64,000 nucleotides of DNA, taken from assembly GCF_000178455.1 (NCBI RefSeq), contig NZ_ADNU01000016.1, positions 1-64,000 of the forward strand, read 5' to 3'. This document shows, one piece after another, positions 36,692-45,937 of the stretch (positions are counted from its first letter, which is position 1; each line of letters starts with the position of its first letter). The notes beneath the pieces were generated by a model. The model was not told where the DNA came from, made no database searches, and was given only the letters and a program-made list of their open reading frames with translations. A program made the position numbers and the translations under genes. This DNA comes from Brevibacterium mcbrellneri ATCC 49030 (GTDB lineage: Bacteria; Actinomycetota; Actinomycetes; Actinomycetales; Brevibacteriaceae).

Positions 36692-37999
36692 GTGACTGAA
36701 CTGCTAAGAATCATCAATGTGCCAGCCGAAGTTTCTACTCGTGAGCTTCGCTCACTCGTTCCCCGGGCACACGATTCTTTGGACAGGGCCCGTTCCAGTG
36801 TTGCCCCGGTGGTAGAGGATGTCCGTGCCCGAGGTCGTGCAGCAGTTCTTGAGGCAACCTCGCGTTTTGACGGGGTTACGGTGGAACAGATCCGGGTGCC
36901 GCACGAAGAGCTCGCTCGTGCTTGTGACGAGTTGGACTCAAGGGTACGCGCGGCTCTTGAAGAGTCGATTGCGCGGTTGCGCCAGGTAAGTGCCCGCGAT
37001 GTTCCGCAGGGTTCGACAACGGAGTTTGACGGTTCTTTTGTATCGACGCGGTGGACGCCCGTTGACCGTGTTGGTTTGTATGTTCCTGGGGGTCGTGCGG
37101 TGTATCCGTCGACGGTTGTCATGAACGCGGTTCCCGCGCAGGTTGCAGGAGTGGAGTCACTGGCTCTCGCGTCACCTCCCGGCCCGTCTGGATTGCCGCA
37201 CCCGGTGGTCATGGCGACAGCTGAACTGTTAGGCGTTGAAGAAGTGTGGGCCATGGGCGGTGCCCAAGCGATCGCCGCGTTTGCTTACGGTTTTGACGAC
37301 GGCGAAGTATGCGAACCTGTGGACGTGATCACCGGGCCAGGCAACGCATATGTGGCAGGTGCTAAGTCACTTGTCCGGTCATTCGTGGGCGTTGATTCGA
37401 TTGCTGGACCCACTGAAATCATTGTGTGCGCTGACGCTCAGGCTAAGCCAGAGCTCGTCGCCACTGATCTCATCAGTCAGGCAGAACACGACCCGTTAGC
37501 GGCGTCAGTTCTTGTTACGGCTTCGGCTGATCTGGTGACTCGCGTGCAGGATGAACTGGCCCGTCAGCTCGAGACGGCGAAACACCGTGAGCGGATTCGT
37601 GAAGCTTTTGCGGGGCCTCAGTCGGGTATTTTGTTGGTTGATTCACGCTCAGACATGGTGCGCGTGGCCAATGTGTATGCGGGAGAACACGTAGAGGTTA
37701 TGGTTGAGGACCCTCACGAGTTTGCACGCGAACTGCGCCACGGTGGAACAATCTTCATTGGCGACTACTCACCGGTGGCGCTGGGGGATTACTGTTCTGG
37801 CTCGAACCACGTGTTGCCCACGAGCGGAACGGCGACCCATGCGTCTCCACTGGGGGTTCACAGTTTTATGAAGAGCAGCCAGATCGTGAGTTACACGCGC
37901 GACGGTTTATTAGATGTCGCCGATCACATTGAAACACTTGCCAATGCTGAAAACCTTCCCGCACACGGTTATGCTGTGCACCTACGGAGGGAGAGCTAA
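36692..37999 (+). CDS. hisD: Histidinol dehydrogenase
   Basis: A 435-aa zinc enzyme performing the last two oxidation steps of histidine synthesis. It contains [23 protein letters not shown], the [11 protein letters not shown] signature, GPTEIIV and SEQAEHDP-type metal-site residues (here [13 protein letters not shown]), and [10 protein letters not shown] near the end. The GTG at 36692 is probably translated from a leaderless message. Its stop codon overlaps the nrdR ATG (TAATG). No other his genes lie in the window. Confidence 0.96.
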   Translation: MTELLRIINVPAEVSTRELRSLVPRAHDSLDRARSSVAPVVEDVRARGRAAVLEATSRFDGVTVEQIRVPHEELARACDELDSRVRAALEESIARLRQVSARDVPQGSTTEFDGSFVSTRWTPVDRVGLYVPGGRAVYPSTVVMNAVPAQVAGVESLALASPPGPSGLPHPVVMATAELLGVEEVWAMGGAQAIAAFAYGFDDGEVCEPVDVITGPGNAYVAGAKSLVRSFVGVDSIAGPTEIIVCADAQAKPELVATDLISQAEHDPLAASVLVTASADLVTRVQDELARQLETAKHRERIREAFAGPQSGILLVDSRSDMVRVANVYAGEHVEVMVEDPHEFARELRHGGTIFIGDYSPVALGDYCSGSNHVLPTSGTATHASPLGVHSFMKSSQIVSYTRDGLLDVADHIETLANAENLPAHGYAVHLRRES

Positions 38000-38466
38000 T
38001 GCACTGTCCTTTTTGTCGCCACAGTGATTCGCGCGTCGTCGATTCGAGGACCGCTGAAGACGGCGCATCAATCCGGCGTCGTCGCCAGTGCCCCAACTGT
38101 TCACGACGGTTCACCACGATTGAGGCTACGAGCCTGTCTGTGATCAAGCGTTCGGGAGTATCCGAAGAGTTTTCCCGCCAGAAAGTGGTCGCCGGTGTAC
38201 GAAAAGCGTGCCAAGGACGACCAGTATCCGAAGACGATTTGGCGAAACTCGCGCAACGTGTCGAGGAAAATATCCGGTCACAAGGCATTGCTGAAATCGA
38301 CGCGGATGAGGTGGGCCTGGCGATTCTTGACCCCCTACGCGAATTGGACCAAGTCGCGTACCTGCGGTTTGCAAGCGTGTACCAAGGATTCGATTCCTTG
38401 GAGGACTTTGAAGCCGCTATTTCCTCGCTACGTGCAGAACGCGAAACCGCACGTAGCGAAGAGTGA
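37999..38466 (+). CDS. nrdR: Ribonucleotide reductase regulator NrdR
   Basis: A 155-aa repressor: an N-terminal zinc ribbon with CPFC and CPNC pairs, the basic [15 protein letters not shown] region, then an ATP-cone domain (about 48-138) with [15 protein letters not shown]. It senses ATP/dATP and represses ribonucleotide reductase genes through NrdR boxes. Translation is coupled to hisD by a one-base overlap. A terminator follows. Confidence 0.96.
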   Translation: MHCPFCRHSDSRVVDSRTAEDGASIRRRRQCPNCSRRFTTIEATSLSVIKRSGVSEEFSRQKVVAGVRKACQGRPVSEDDLAKLAQRVEENIRSQGIAEIDADEVGLAILDPLRELDQVAYLRFASVYQGFDSLEDFEAAISSLRAERETARSEE

Positions 38467-38551
38467 ATCAGGCACTTTTGTAAGCAGAGAACGATTCGAT
38501 TTGCGCCTTTGCCTGGCGTTCTGTGTAAGATAAAAGAGCGCTATGGCGCCC

Positions 38552-38598
38552 GCCACTGGTGGCTTCGGAGGGGAAGCCGACGCCACCAGTGGCCTTTT
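38552..38598. terminator. Terminator hairpin between nrdR and the OGG-fold gene
   Basis: GCCACTGGTGGC (38552-38563) is perfectly complementary to GCCACCAGTGGC (38582-38593), with a smaller GGCTTC/GAAGCC hairpin between them. CCTTTT follows on the + strand and an A-rich stretch (TAAAAGAG) precedes it, so it may act for nrdR and, more weakly, for the convergent gene. Confidence 0.7.
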
Positions 38599-38629
38599 CA
38601 TATTTCTGCAGGTCACTGAGGCTGTTCCT

Positions 38630-39295
38630 CTACGCCGCTTGCGCCAACTGGGTCTTGCGCGTAATGGCCCTAATTCCCTGCGCAGTGAGCTGACATTCCA
38701 CATCTTCCGCTGTTGCGCCAGGGCCCCACTCGTGAGCGATTTCAGCCAAAGTCCGCAGATACGTTCCGTAGGTTGACGCGGTCCACGCTGACCGCTGTTT
38801 CATCTTTAAAGCCCGCGCAATTCGACCGTCGAGTATCAATGGCATGTTCTCGCTTTCGTACAACGGGTTACGGCGCGAAAAGTACATGAGCTTAGTGAAA
38901 TGTGACGGTCCCACGAATGGAATACGCATGTCTGTACTCCATGCCCAGTACGCGTCTTCGGGTTCACATTCACGTGTGTGCGTGATCGCCTCGAAAAGCC
39001 GTTCAGCAAAATCTTCCGTGGTAGGTGGCTTGCACGCTCGATAAACAGACCGTGGAGCGTTTCCAGCAGCCCACATGCTCACGCCGGCGTAGAAATTCAG
39101 TGCTGATTGAGGGCCATCAATGTGTGCGCCCAGATTAAAAAGAGTCCAGCGACTCATGACTTCACTCGCCCCATCGAGAATGGGAGGGCGGTTGCCTGTC
39201 CAGTATTTGTCCCAGTGAGCTCTGCGCACGGGGGCCGACAGAGACGGTACGTGGGGGATATGTGGACTAAATGTTTGAATGAGTTGGGTGTACAT
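38630..39295 (-). CDS. OGG-fold (8-oxoguanine glycosylase-like) protein, function unproved
   Basis: A 221-aa protein. The central and C-terminal part, with ECEPEDAYWAWSTDMRI, GPSHFTKLMYFSRRNP and LILDGRIARAL, resembles actinobacterial proteins annotated as 8-oxoguanine DNA glycosylase OGG-fold. The segment with aromatic residues and LDGRIA would correspond to a helix-hairpin-helix and the aspartate of HhH-GPD enzymes, but I do not see the full lysine-plus-aspartate catalytic pair, so activity is unproved. The start is certain: AGGAGG lies four bases before the ATG. That site is embedded in a possible hairpin. It lies on the same strand as helD and 62 bp after it. Confidence 0.6.
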   Translation of the reverse strand: MYTQLIQTFSPHIPHVPSLSAPVRRAHWDKYWTGNRPPILDGASEVMSRWTLFNLGAHIDGPQSALNFYAGVSMWAAGNAPRSVYRACKPPTTEDFAERLFEAITHTRECEPEDAYWAWSTDMRIPFVGPSHFTKLMYFSRRNPLYESENMPLILDGRIARALKMKQRSAWTASTYGTYLRTLAEIAHEWGPGATAEDVECQLTAQGIRAITRKTQLAQAA

Positions 39296-39338
39296 GTTTC
39301 CTCCTGTTTTGTGTTGTGTACACGATCGTGACAGGAGG
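39296..39338 (-). promoter_or_regulatory. Leader hairpin masking the OGG-fold gene's ribosome binding site
   Basis: In the minus-strand mRNA CCTCCTGT (39338-39331) is complementary to ACAGGAGG (39307-39300), and the latter contains the AGGAGG ribosome binding site, four bases from the ATG. Between the arms lies the perfect palindrome CACGATCGTG (39321-39330). Either an RNA hairpin that limits translation or a DNA operator would fit. Confidence 0.55.
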
Positions 39339-39357
39339 CACTGACACAGTTTTCGGT

Positions 39358-41544
39358 TTACAGATACGCGTCTAAGACTGACTCATTCGACGTGACAACT
39401 GTGAGACGCGAAGTAGCGCGCGTCAACGCAACGTACAACTCACCCACGCCCTTCTGCGATTGCGCAACAAATGCAGGCTCAAAAATCACCACGTTGTCGA
39501 ACTCGAGACCCTTGGCTCCAAAAGGAGTGAGAACCGCAACCGTACGGTCGATTCCAGCGGGCCCAACCCCGTAGTCAAGTCCGGCGTCGGTCAGTGTAGC
39601 TTCAATGATTTCGCGGTGCTCAACCGCCGTTATCACCGCGCACGTGCCACCTAAATCTTGCTCGCCCAGCACTGAAGCCAAGCGGCTCGCAGACTCAGAG
39701 ACCGACGACGTCCGGACGACCTCGGGATCGTGGGTGCCCTCCCTGACCGGAGTGGGAACAGCCAGCGTGGGGAAGTGGTCCATGAGAAGCTGATTGGCAA
39801 TCGACATGATGCGCCCCGGTGTGCGGTACGAAACAGTGAGCTCTTGCGCGTCAAAGGAGTCGACGTGCGGGGACAACATGGTGTTCCACGTGCGCTCTGA
39901 GTCCACAACCGAAGCCTGCGCAAGGTCCCCCACAAGGGTGGCGGACTTGGACGGCACCCGGTTAAACAGAAGTCGCAACTGCATGGGGCTGAGCTCTTGC
40001 GCCTCATCGACGATCAAGTGGCCATATGTCCACTCACGGTCCTCGCTGGCCCGTTCGGCTAGGGTCTGAGCCGAACTCGCATCCGCATACCGCTGAGCCA
40101 ACTGCTCAGCAGAGATGAGATCGCCCGTTCCTGTCATCTCAAGGACACGTTCGGCGTACTCGACCTCCTGGGACGGTGCCTGCGCCTGGCCAGGTGCGGT
40201 ACCTAACAGTTCAGCCAACTCGTCCAAAAGGGGGACGTCCTCAATCGTGATCTCTGACCCTGCAGGACGCCGTAGCCGCGCCATCTCCTCAAAACTCAAC
40301 ACGTTGTCGGCTGCCGCCACCAGCTTGTGCGGCTTCGAAAACAGGGCGTCCAGGACACCTAGGGGAGTCAACGGGAGCCAGTGCGTATTGATCGCAACAC
40401 GCGCGTCGCGAGAGCGACGCACATCGTCAACGACCTCGGCGATCTGATCTTCTGAGGCGCCCCCTTCACCGTTTTCCACGATCCGCTGCGCCAGCGCGTT
40501 CATCAAAGTGGTTGCAAAAACCTCGCGTGCGCGGTTGTGCTTATACCCGGACCTGCGTGCCCGATCCCGTGCCGTCTTGACCATGTCGCGTGTGAGTGTG
40601 ACCCGTCGCAGCCCTACGTTCAGCTCGATATCTGAAGCCGGGATTCGCTGGTAGTTTCGTACTGCGCGGGACAGCACTTTGACCATACGAAGGTCGCCTT
40701 TGACCGCCGAGGTCGAAAAAGAGTCCCGGAGCGTCGTGTCGATCCCTGGGAATAACTGGCCCGGCGTTAACAGGACAGCACCGGTTTCGCCCAGGCTGGG
40801 CAGAACCTTTTCAATGTATTTGAGGAACACCGGAGACGGCCCAACGATGAGGACGCCCGACTGCGCAATTTTGGTGCGGTGCTTATACAGAAGGAATGCG
40901 GCGCGGTGGAGGGCGACAGCGGTTTTTCCGGTTCCGGGTCCACCTTGAACGACTACGACACCAGACAGCGGCTTGCGAATAATCGCATCCTGTTCTGCCT
41001 GAATCGTTTCGACAATATTAGACATACGACCCGTACGGTGCGCGTCGAGTGAGGCGATCAGCGCACCTTCTCCACGCAAGTGTCTACGTTTGTCGGAGTC
41101 TAGGTCGCTTAAGCTCATGACATCGTCTTCAATGCCCACAACTTCACGCCCGCGCGTTGTGAGATGGCGCCTGAGAACAAGGTTTTCTGGCTGCGCTGCA
41201 GTTGCGCGATAGAATGGTTCGCTGGCCGGTGCCCGCCAGTCCATGAGTAGCTGAGACCGGTCCTGGTCGCTGATACCGATCCGCCCAATATACGTGGTAG
41301 TGCCGTCGCGGTCGTCAATACGACCAAAGCACAGGCCTTCTTCCGCGCTGTTGAGGCGAATGAGCTGGTCTTCGTACACCGTGGCAAAAGCGTCGCGCTC
41401 GGACCTGTTCTGGTGGTGGTTTCCCACGTGGGTGAGCCGTACGTTCTGGAGTTTTTGGGTGGTTTCGGTACGGAGTTCGTCTAGCCTCGTGTAGACCGCA
41501 TCGACGTGTTGCTGCTCGATGGAAATTTCGTTCAAATTGTTCAC
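39358..41544 (-). CDS. helD: HelD-like superfamily 1 helicase (RNA polymerase recycling type)
   Basis: A 728-aa protein. An N-terminal coiled coil (EQQHVDAVYTRLDELRTETT region) precedes a split UvrD-like ATPase with Walker A GGPGTGKTAVALHRAAF, Walker B LIVDEAQELSPMQLRLLF, a Q-like motif and late motifs VSYRTPGRIMS and GLEFDNVVIF. HelD proteins pull stalled RNA polymerase off DNA and give rifampicin tolerance in some actinobacteria; this is about the right length for the mycobacterial and streptomycete class. I chose the GTG at 41544 because GGAAAGG precedes it by six bases; the ATG at 41562 lies inside a hairpin arm. Confidence 0.88.
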   Translation of the reverse strand: MNNLNEISIEQQHVDAVYTRLDELRTETTQKLQNVRLTHVGNHHQNRSERDAFATVYEDQLIRLNSAEEGLCFGRIDDRDGTTTYIGRIGISDQDRSQLLMDWRAPASEPFYRATAAQPENLVLRRHLTTRGREVVGIEDDVMSLSDLDSDKRRHLRGEGALIASLDAHRTGRMSNIVETIQAEQDAIIRKPLSGVVVVQGGPGTGKTAVALHRAAFLLYKHRTKIAQSGVLIVGPSPVFLKYIEKVLPSLGETGAVLLTPGQLFPGIDTTLRDSFSTSAVKGDLRMVKVLSRAVRNYQRIPASDIELNVGLRRVTLTRDMVKTARDRARRSGYKHNRAREVFATTLMNALAQRIVENGEGGASEDQIAEVVDDVRRSRDARVAINTHWLPLTPLGVLDALFSKPHKLVAAADNVLSFEEMARLRRPAGSEITIEDVPLLDELAELLGTAPGQAQAPSQEVEYAERVLEMTGTGDLISAEQLAQRYADASSAQTLAERASEDREWTYGHLIVDEAQELSPMQLRLLFNRVPSKSATLVGDLAQASVVDSERTWNTMLSPHVDSFDAQELTVSYRTPGRIMSIANQLLMDHFPTLAVPTPVREGTHDPEVVRTSSVSESASRLASVLGEQDLGGTCAVITAVEHREIIEATLTDAGLDYGVGPAGIDRTVAVLTPFGAKGLEFDNVVIFEPAFVAQSQKGVGELYVALTRATSRLTVVTSNESVLDAYL

Positions 41545-41553
41545 CCTGTACCT

Positions 41554-41577
41554 TTCCGGCATTCAATTATGCCGGAA
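41554..41577 (-). promoter_or_regulatory. Perfect inverted repeat in the helD leader
   Basis: TTCCGGCAT (41554-41562) and ATGCCGGAA (41569-41577) are perfect complements around a six-base loop. On the helD strand the downstream arm runs straight into the AAAGG ribosome binding site, ten bases before the GTG. It may be an operator or an RNA hairpin affecting helD translation. Confidence 0.6.
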
Positions 41578-41635
41578 CCGAACGACCTTGGCATCGAATT
41601 CCATGTGAATTTTGGTGTGTGCGCAGTGAGTTAAA

Positions 41636-42394
41636 TCATGCTTGGGTAATTGTCGCCGGGGCAGGCCCTGTTCGCAGGGAGGCCGCGAGTCTTGTCGTAT
41701 CGAGGGTGCTCGCCGATGCCGTTGCCGCGATAACCACATTTGCACGTTGCCCCCGTGTTCGTCCGCTTGCGTGGATGATGTAGACGTGCGCAAAGTGGGA
41801 TGATATTGCCTGGATTTCTTGGCGCGCGTGGCCGGGGGTTCCTGCAATATTGAACAACGCCAGGCCCTCTGGTTTAAGCGCCGCGGCGGTGTGGGCAAAG
41901 TAGTCGTTGGTTGTGAGTGCTTGGGGAGTGGTGTCTCCTGCGAACGCGTCGCGTACGACGATGTCGATGCTGCCGGGTGCGAACGTGTGGATTTCGCGTG
42001 CCCCGTCTCCCACCCGTAGAGCAAGGGCGGGGGAGCGAGGAAGATCGAACCACTCGCGGACATATTCCATGAGAAGTGCGTCGACGTCGATGGCTGTTTG
42101 GCGAGACCGCGGGTGGGTGGCGTGCAAACGCCGTGCTAGAGAGCATCCGGCTGCTCCAATGTGGACAGCTCTGACCGAGGTTCCGGGTGGGAACACGTGA
42201 TCAATTGTGGTTGTCATCCAGTGGAGATATGGAAAATCTAAGCGGGTAGGTTCGCCGATAGTGATCGACGAACTTGGTACGGAGTTGACGTAAAGGACCC
42301 ACGAGTTGGACTCTCCCGGAATGTTTTCCTTGCGCGCAGTTCCTGTGGATATCTCGACCTCGACGCTGGTGTCTCGTGCCCGTTTCCGTCCCAT
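41636..42394 (-). CDS. Spermidine-synthase-like SAM-dependent protein
   Basis: A 252-aa protein with a Rossmann methyltransferase or aminopropyltransferase fold: AVHIGAAGCSLARRL is the glycine-rich nucleotide loop, TAIDVDALLMEYVREWF the acidic strand end, and IDIVVRDAFAGDTTPQAL the substrate-side aspartate region. It is like the fused spermidine synthase family of actinobacteria, but the gatekeeping GGGDG motif of true SpeE enzymes is replaced, so polyamine synthesis is unlikely to be its role. The ATG at 42394 is used; an in-frame TTG at 42403 is possible. It is divergent from the DUF4192 gene. Confidence 0.75.
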   Translation of the reverse strand: MGRKRARDTSVEVEISTGTARKENIPGESNSWVLYVNSVPSSSITIGEPTRLDFPYLHWMTTTIDHVFPPGTSVRAVHIGAAGCSLARRLHATHPRSRQTAIDVDALLMEYVREWFDLPRSPALALRVGDGAREIHTFAPGSIDIVVRDAFAGDTTPQALTTNDYFAHTAAALKPEGLALFNIAGTPGHARQEIQAISSHFAHVYIIHASGRTRGQRANVVIAATASASTLDTTRLAASLRTGPAPATITQA

Positions 42395-42561
42395 ACGGCC
42401 CAAGTGTAATTGTCTTCCCCTGTCACAGCGGTGATGTTAGGGGTACGGGGATGTGCACATTCACTGTGTTGCAGTGGTCCGCAGCTGTGGAGAATACGCC
42501 TTTTTCCACAGGGCGAAACGAGTGGGTTACGGGTCAAGCGGATGAGCATGACAGTGAAGTC

Positions 42562-43644
42562 ATGGAAACAATAAACATCAGTACACCAGTCGATATTGTT
42601 CATCTCGTCAACATGGCCATGGGGCATGTCCCTCCCGATTCGCTCGTTTTTGTTCTGAAACGAAACGCAACAGGTGTTGGGGCTCTCAGCGGAAGCGTAC
42701 GTGTCAATTTCGATATGAGAGCCGTCCGCAGGTTCAGCGACGACCTCGCTGATCAAATAGCGCAGGTGGTTTGTCGTTTTGAGCCGTGTGAAGTGGTTTT
42801 CCCCGTTTTTTCGTGTGATGAAATCGCCAGAGCTCTTGGACATGCAGGAGAAGAAAAGAACAGCCGGGATGTTCACGCACTTGTGCATGCGTGGATTGCG
42901 ATAAAACGTGAACTCCTCAAAGTTGGCGTGAGATCAATTCCTCCTGTGTGGACAGGCCACAATAAATGTGGATGGATCCTTGATCCGGAAGAATGCGTAC
43001 CTGTCCCGAACGTAGAAACCACAACAAACCTGCCACCGTTATCCGCACTCCCACACGCCAGGGACCACGTGCGTAGGCAACTAGAGAATTGCACCGGTGA
43101 TAAACGGAGTGATCTCGAAGCGCTTATTAGGGATGCGAGTAAGCTTTGTTCCTTTGCTCTTTCAGAAGCTACCCCGTCCGATTGGGACAGTATCCATGTG
43201 AGCCCTGGGGCGGTCCGAGCGATCGAGATGTTGAGCGATAACGGCGTTGGCAGAGATGCTCTTATCACCCTGTTTTCTGCACGGCACCCTAGCTTTAGAC
43301 CCGATGTAGTGGGGCACTTGAGTCCAGAAGGATTTCTGGAAACAATTTTGGAAATCCTAGAAGGGGACATGGAGCGGCATCTTGCTGGAATGGACGCGAT
43401 CCGGCCCCACATGCCATACACATACTCCGTCCTCATGTATCTCAAACTCGTTGCAGTCCACGCATCTGATGAGTACTTTAGTGAACTCTTGGGCGTGATC
43501 GCCTGGTTCGAATGGGTCGCCGGACACAACTCCTACGCGCATCATTTCGCACGGTCAGCGCTCGCTGTCGACTCGGCCAATAGTTTCGCTGGCACTGTTG
43601 AAGCGTTTGTGGAACGCGGGATCACCGCTGTGTGGACGCGTTGA
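42562..43644 (+). CDS. DUF4192 family protein
   Basis: A 360-aa protein matching actinobacterial DUF4192: N-terminal INISTPVDIVHLVNMAMGHVPPDSLVFV, a central variable region, and a C-terminal helical repeat with FEWVAGHNSYAHHFARSALAVD. The function is unknown; the gene is commonly found beside sigA, as here. I chose the ATG at 42562 because it begins the conserved domain. The frame is open back to 42376, but the extra residues overlap the control region of the neighbour and look non-homologous. The ribosome binding site is weak, so the exact start is uncertain. Confidence 0.8.
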   Translation: METINISTPVDIVHLVNMAMGHVPPDSLVFVLKRNATGVGALSGSVRVNFDMRAVRRFSDDLADQIAQVVCRFEPCEVVFPVFSCDEIARALGHAGEEKNSRDVHALVHAWIAIKRELLKVGVRSIPPVWTGHNKCGWILDPEECVPVPNVETTTNLPPLSALPHARDHVRRQLENCTGDKRSDLEALIRDASKLCSFALSEATPSDWDSIHVSPGAVRAIEMLSDNGVGRDALITLFSARHPSFRPDVVGHLSPEGFLETILEILEGDMERHLAGMDAIRPHMPYTYSVLMYLKLVAVHASDEYFSELLGVIAWFEWVAGHNSYAHHFARSALAVDSANSFAGTVEAFVERGITAVWTR

Positions 43645-43758
43645 TTTCACTTGCCGGGAATATCGTGCGAAAATTGGGTGTTGACCCAGTTGTATCCGCG
43701 AGGATTTGACTTGGGTCTTAGTACTGCCCGTGTGGCAACTTAGGTGAAAGGTGACTTC

Positions 43759-45165
43759 GTGCCAGCTGTTGAGAAAGAGAAGCAAGCCTCTACTACTGCA
43801 AAGAAGAAGGCAACAACATCTAAAGCCTCTACCACCGCAAAGAAGGCCACGTCGACATCTAAATCAACAGCTTCCAAGACAACCGGCGCAAAGAAGACGG
43901 CTTCCACCGCTGCTAAGAAGAGTGCGACTACTGCTAAGAAGTCCACTGCTGCTCCAAAGAAGACTACAACTGCAGCTAAGTCAGCAGCTACCGCTAAGCG
44001 TGCGGCCAAGGCAACTGCAGCCAAAGAAGCCGCTAAGAAGACGGCCACCAGACAGAAGGCCCAGGACGCAGAAGACGGTGAGAATGACAAGGTCGAAACC
44101 GACGAGGTGGAAGAACTCGCCACAACCGACGAATCGACTGAAACTCGTAATTCTCAAGAAGAGGAAAAGGACGCCCAGATTAAGGAAGCCGGAGGCTTTG
44201 TGGTGTCCGATGCCGACGATGAGGACCAGCCTGCACAGCAGGTTGCGACTGCCGGTGCAACCGCTGACCCGGTGAAGGACTACCTCAAGCAGATCGGTAA
44301 GGTCGCACTGCTTAACGCTGCCGAAGAAGTCGACCTAGCAAAGCGTATTGAGGCCGGAATGTATGCCGAACACCTTGTCGACGAAGGCAAGGTTACGGAT
44401 GCGCGGGACCTGCGCGACTATAAGTGGATTATTCACGACGGGCGGATTGCTAAGAACCACTTGCTCGAAGCTAACCTTCGACTCGTGGTGTCGCTCGCAA
44501 AGCGCTACACGGGTCGTGGCATGTTGTTCTTGGACCTGATCCAGGAAGGTAACTTGGGTCTGATTCGTGCCGTCGAAAAGTTCGACTACACCAAGGGCTT
44601 TAAGTTCTCCACGTATGCAACCTGGTGGATCCGCCAGGCAATTACCCGCGCTATGGCCGACCAGGCACGTACCATTCGTATTCCTGTTCACATGGTGGAA
44701 GTCATCAACAAGCTCGCTCGTGTGCAGCGCCAGATGCTTCAAGACTTGGGCCGTGAACCCACACCGGAAGAACTCGCTAAAGAACTCGACATGACACCCG
44801 AACGTGTCGTCGAAGTCCAGAAGTATGGACGTGAACCGATTTCTCTGCACACCCCACTGGGTGAGGACGGAGACTCGGAATTCGGTGACCTCATTGAAGA
44901 CTCAGAAGCTGTAGTGCCCGCTGACTCAGTCAGCTTCACTTTGCTTCAGGAACAGCTCCACTCGGTTCTCGACACCTTGTCAGAGCGCGAAGCTGGTGTG
45001 GTTTCGATGCGCTTTGGGCTCAATGATGGTCAGCCCAAGACTCTTGACGAGATCGGCAAGGTCTACGGTGTGACCCGTGAGCGTATCCGCCAGATCGAAT
45101 CGAAGACGATGGCTAAGCTCCGCCACCCGTCGCGTTCCCAGGTACTCCGCGACTACCTCGACTGA
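43759..45165 (+). CDS. sigA: Primary sigma factor (SigA/RpoD)
   Basis: A 468-aa sigma-70 group 1 factor. The first 100 or so residues are a Lys/Ala/Thr-rich repeat tail ([25 protein letters not shown] and similar), then an acidic stretch (about 100-150), region 1.2 ([21 protein letters not shown]), region 2 with [20 protein letters not shown] and [13 protein letters not shown], region 3 and region 4.2 with [20 protein letters not shown]. The GTG at 43759 is chosen because GAAAGGTGA precedes it. The histone-like tail is typical of actinobacterial SigA/HrdB, but this one is very regular. Confidence 0.97.
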   Translation: MPAVEKEKQASTTAKKKATTSKASTTAKKATSTSKSTASKTTGAKKTASTAAKKSATTAKKSTAAPKKTTTAAKSAATAKRAAKATAAKEAAKKTATRQKAQDAEDGENDKVETDEVEELATTDESTETRNSQEEEKDAQIKEAGGFVVSDADDEDQPAQQVATAGATADPVKDYLKQIGKVALLNAAEEVDLAKRIEAGMYAEHLVDEGKVTDARDLRDYKWIIHDGRIAKNHLLEANLRLVVSLAKRYTGRGMLFLDLIQEGNLGLIRAVEKFDYTKGFKFSTYATWWIRQAITRAMADQARTIRIPVHMVEVINKLARVQRQMLQDLGREPTPEELAKELDMTPERVVEVQKYGREPISLHTPLGEDGDSEFGDLIEDSEAVVPADSVSFTLLQEQLHSVLDTLSEREAGVVSMRFGLNDGQPKTLDEIGKVYGVTRERIRQIESKTMAKLRHPSRSQVLRDYLD

Positions 45166-45193
45166 TATTCGAGGTAGCCGCGCCCCGCGCAGG

Positions 45194-45937
45194 TCAGCGA
45201 GTTGTGCTCACAATCGCAATAGCGGCATTGTGGCAGTCGATGATCTGCGCGACGCGACCCAAGTGCGTGTCAACGGGCTTCGACAAAATAGCGCCACCGT
45301 GTTCCTGAGCACGCTCAAGTGTTGCATCTACGTCACTGACGCGCACATATATTTTCCAGTGCGCAGGAATTGACAGCTCAGAGATGTCAACCATTCCTGC
45401 TACGGGGGAGTCCCCAGCAGAAAAGGTGGTGTACTCGTCTGTGCTGGACTGGACGTCCCAGCCGAAAACAGTGGTGTAAAAGTCTGCGACTCCGGTGTCG
45501 GTGGTGTGCAGTTCAAACCATGCCGGGGCGCCCACGGCGTCTGTGAGCGAGAACCCGCGGTCATCGTCATACGCCAATACACCAAATCCGGTTTGGGCTG
45601 AGTCGGCAACGAGAGCAACCGAAGCATTGTCGCCAAAGTTGGGGATCGCCATGAGCGCCTGTCCCTTGTTTTCAGCGATTTCCTGCAGGAATCCTTCAAA
45701 ATCTGGGACATGGAAATACAGCGACCAGAACCCTGGCTGACCCTGGGGTGCCTCGGCGGGTTGTTGGCTGATACCCGCAACTGACGCACCGTTTACGACG
45801 GCGCGTGTTCCGATTCCCATGGGGCCCTCGCCGTCAAAATCCCAGCCAAAAACGGCGGAATAGAACGACTGCGATTCTTCAACGTTTGGAGAGCTCAGCT
45901 CAATCCAACAAGGGGTTACAGGCTTGTTCTCAGTCAC
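45194..45937 (-). CDS. Two-domain VOC (glyoxalase-like) protein
   Basis: A 247-aa protein made of two vicinal-oxygen-chelate domains: residues about 1-118 (CWIELSSPNVEESQSFYSAVFGWDF) and 128-245 (AWFELHTTDTGVADFYTTVFGWDV). Such actinobacterial proteins are annotated as glyoxalase or bleomycin-resistance-like, but the substrate is unknown. The GTG start overlaps the amidase stop (GTGA), so it is co-translated with a wall amidase, which is a slightly surprising pairing. Confidence 0.87.
   Translation of the reverse strand: MTENKPVTPCWIELSSPNVEESQSFYSAVFGWDFDGEGPMGIGTRAVVNGASVAGISQQPAEAPQGQPGFWSLYFHVPDFEGFLQEIAENKGQALMAIPNFGDNASVALVADSAQTGFGVLAYDDDRGFSLTDAVGAPAWFELHTTDTGVADFYTTVFGWDVQSSTDEYTTFSAGDSPVAGMVDISELSIPAHWKIYVRVSDVDATLERAQEHGGAILSKPVDTHLGRVAQIIDCHNAAIAIVSTTR

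Noticed and set aside
41563-42063. A 166-codon minus-strand frame overlapping the spermidine-synthase-like gene
   Set aside because: It is in another frame of a better supported gene and is Pro/Ser/Thr/Arg-rich without domains.
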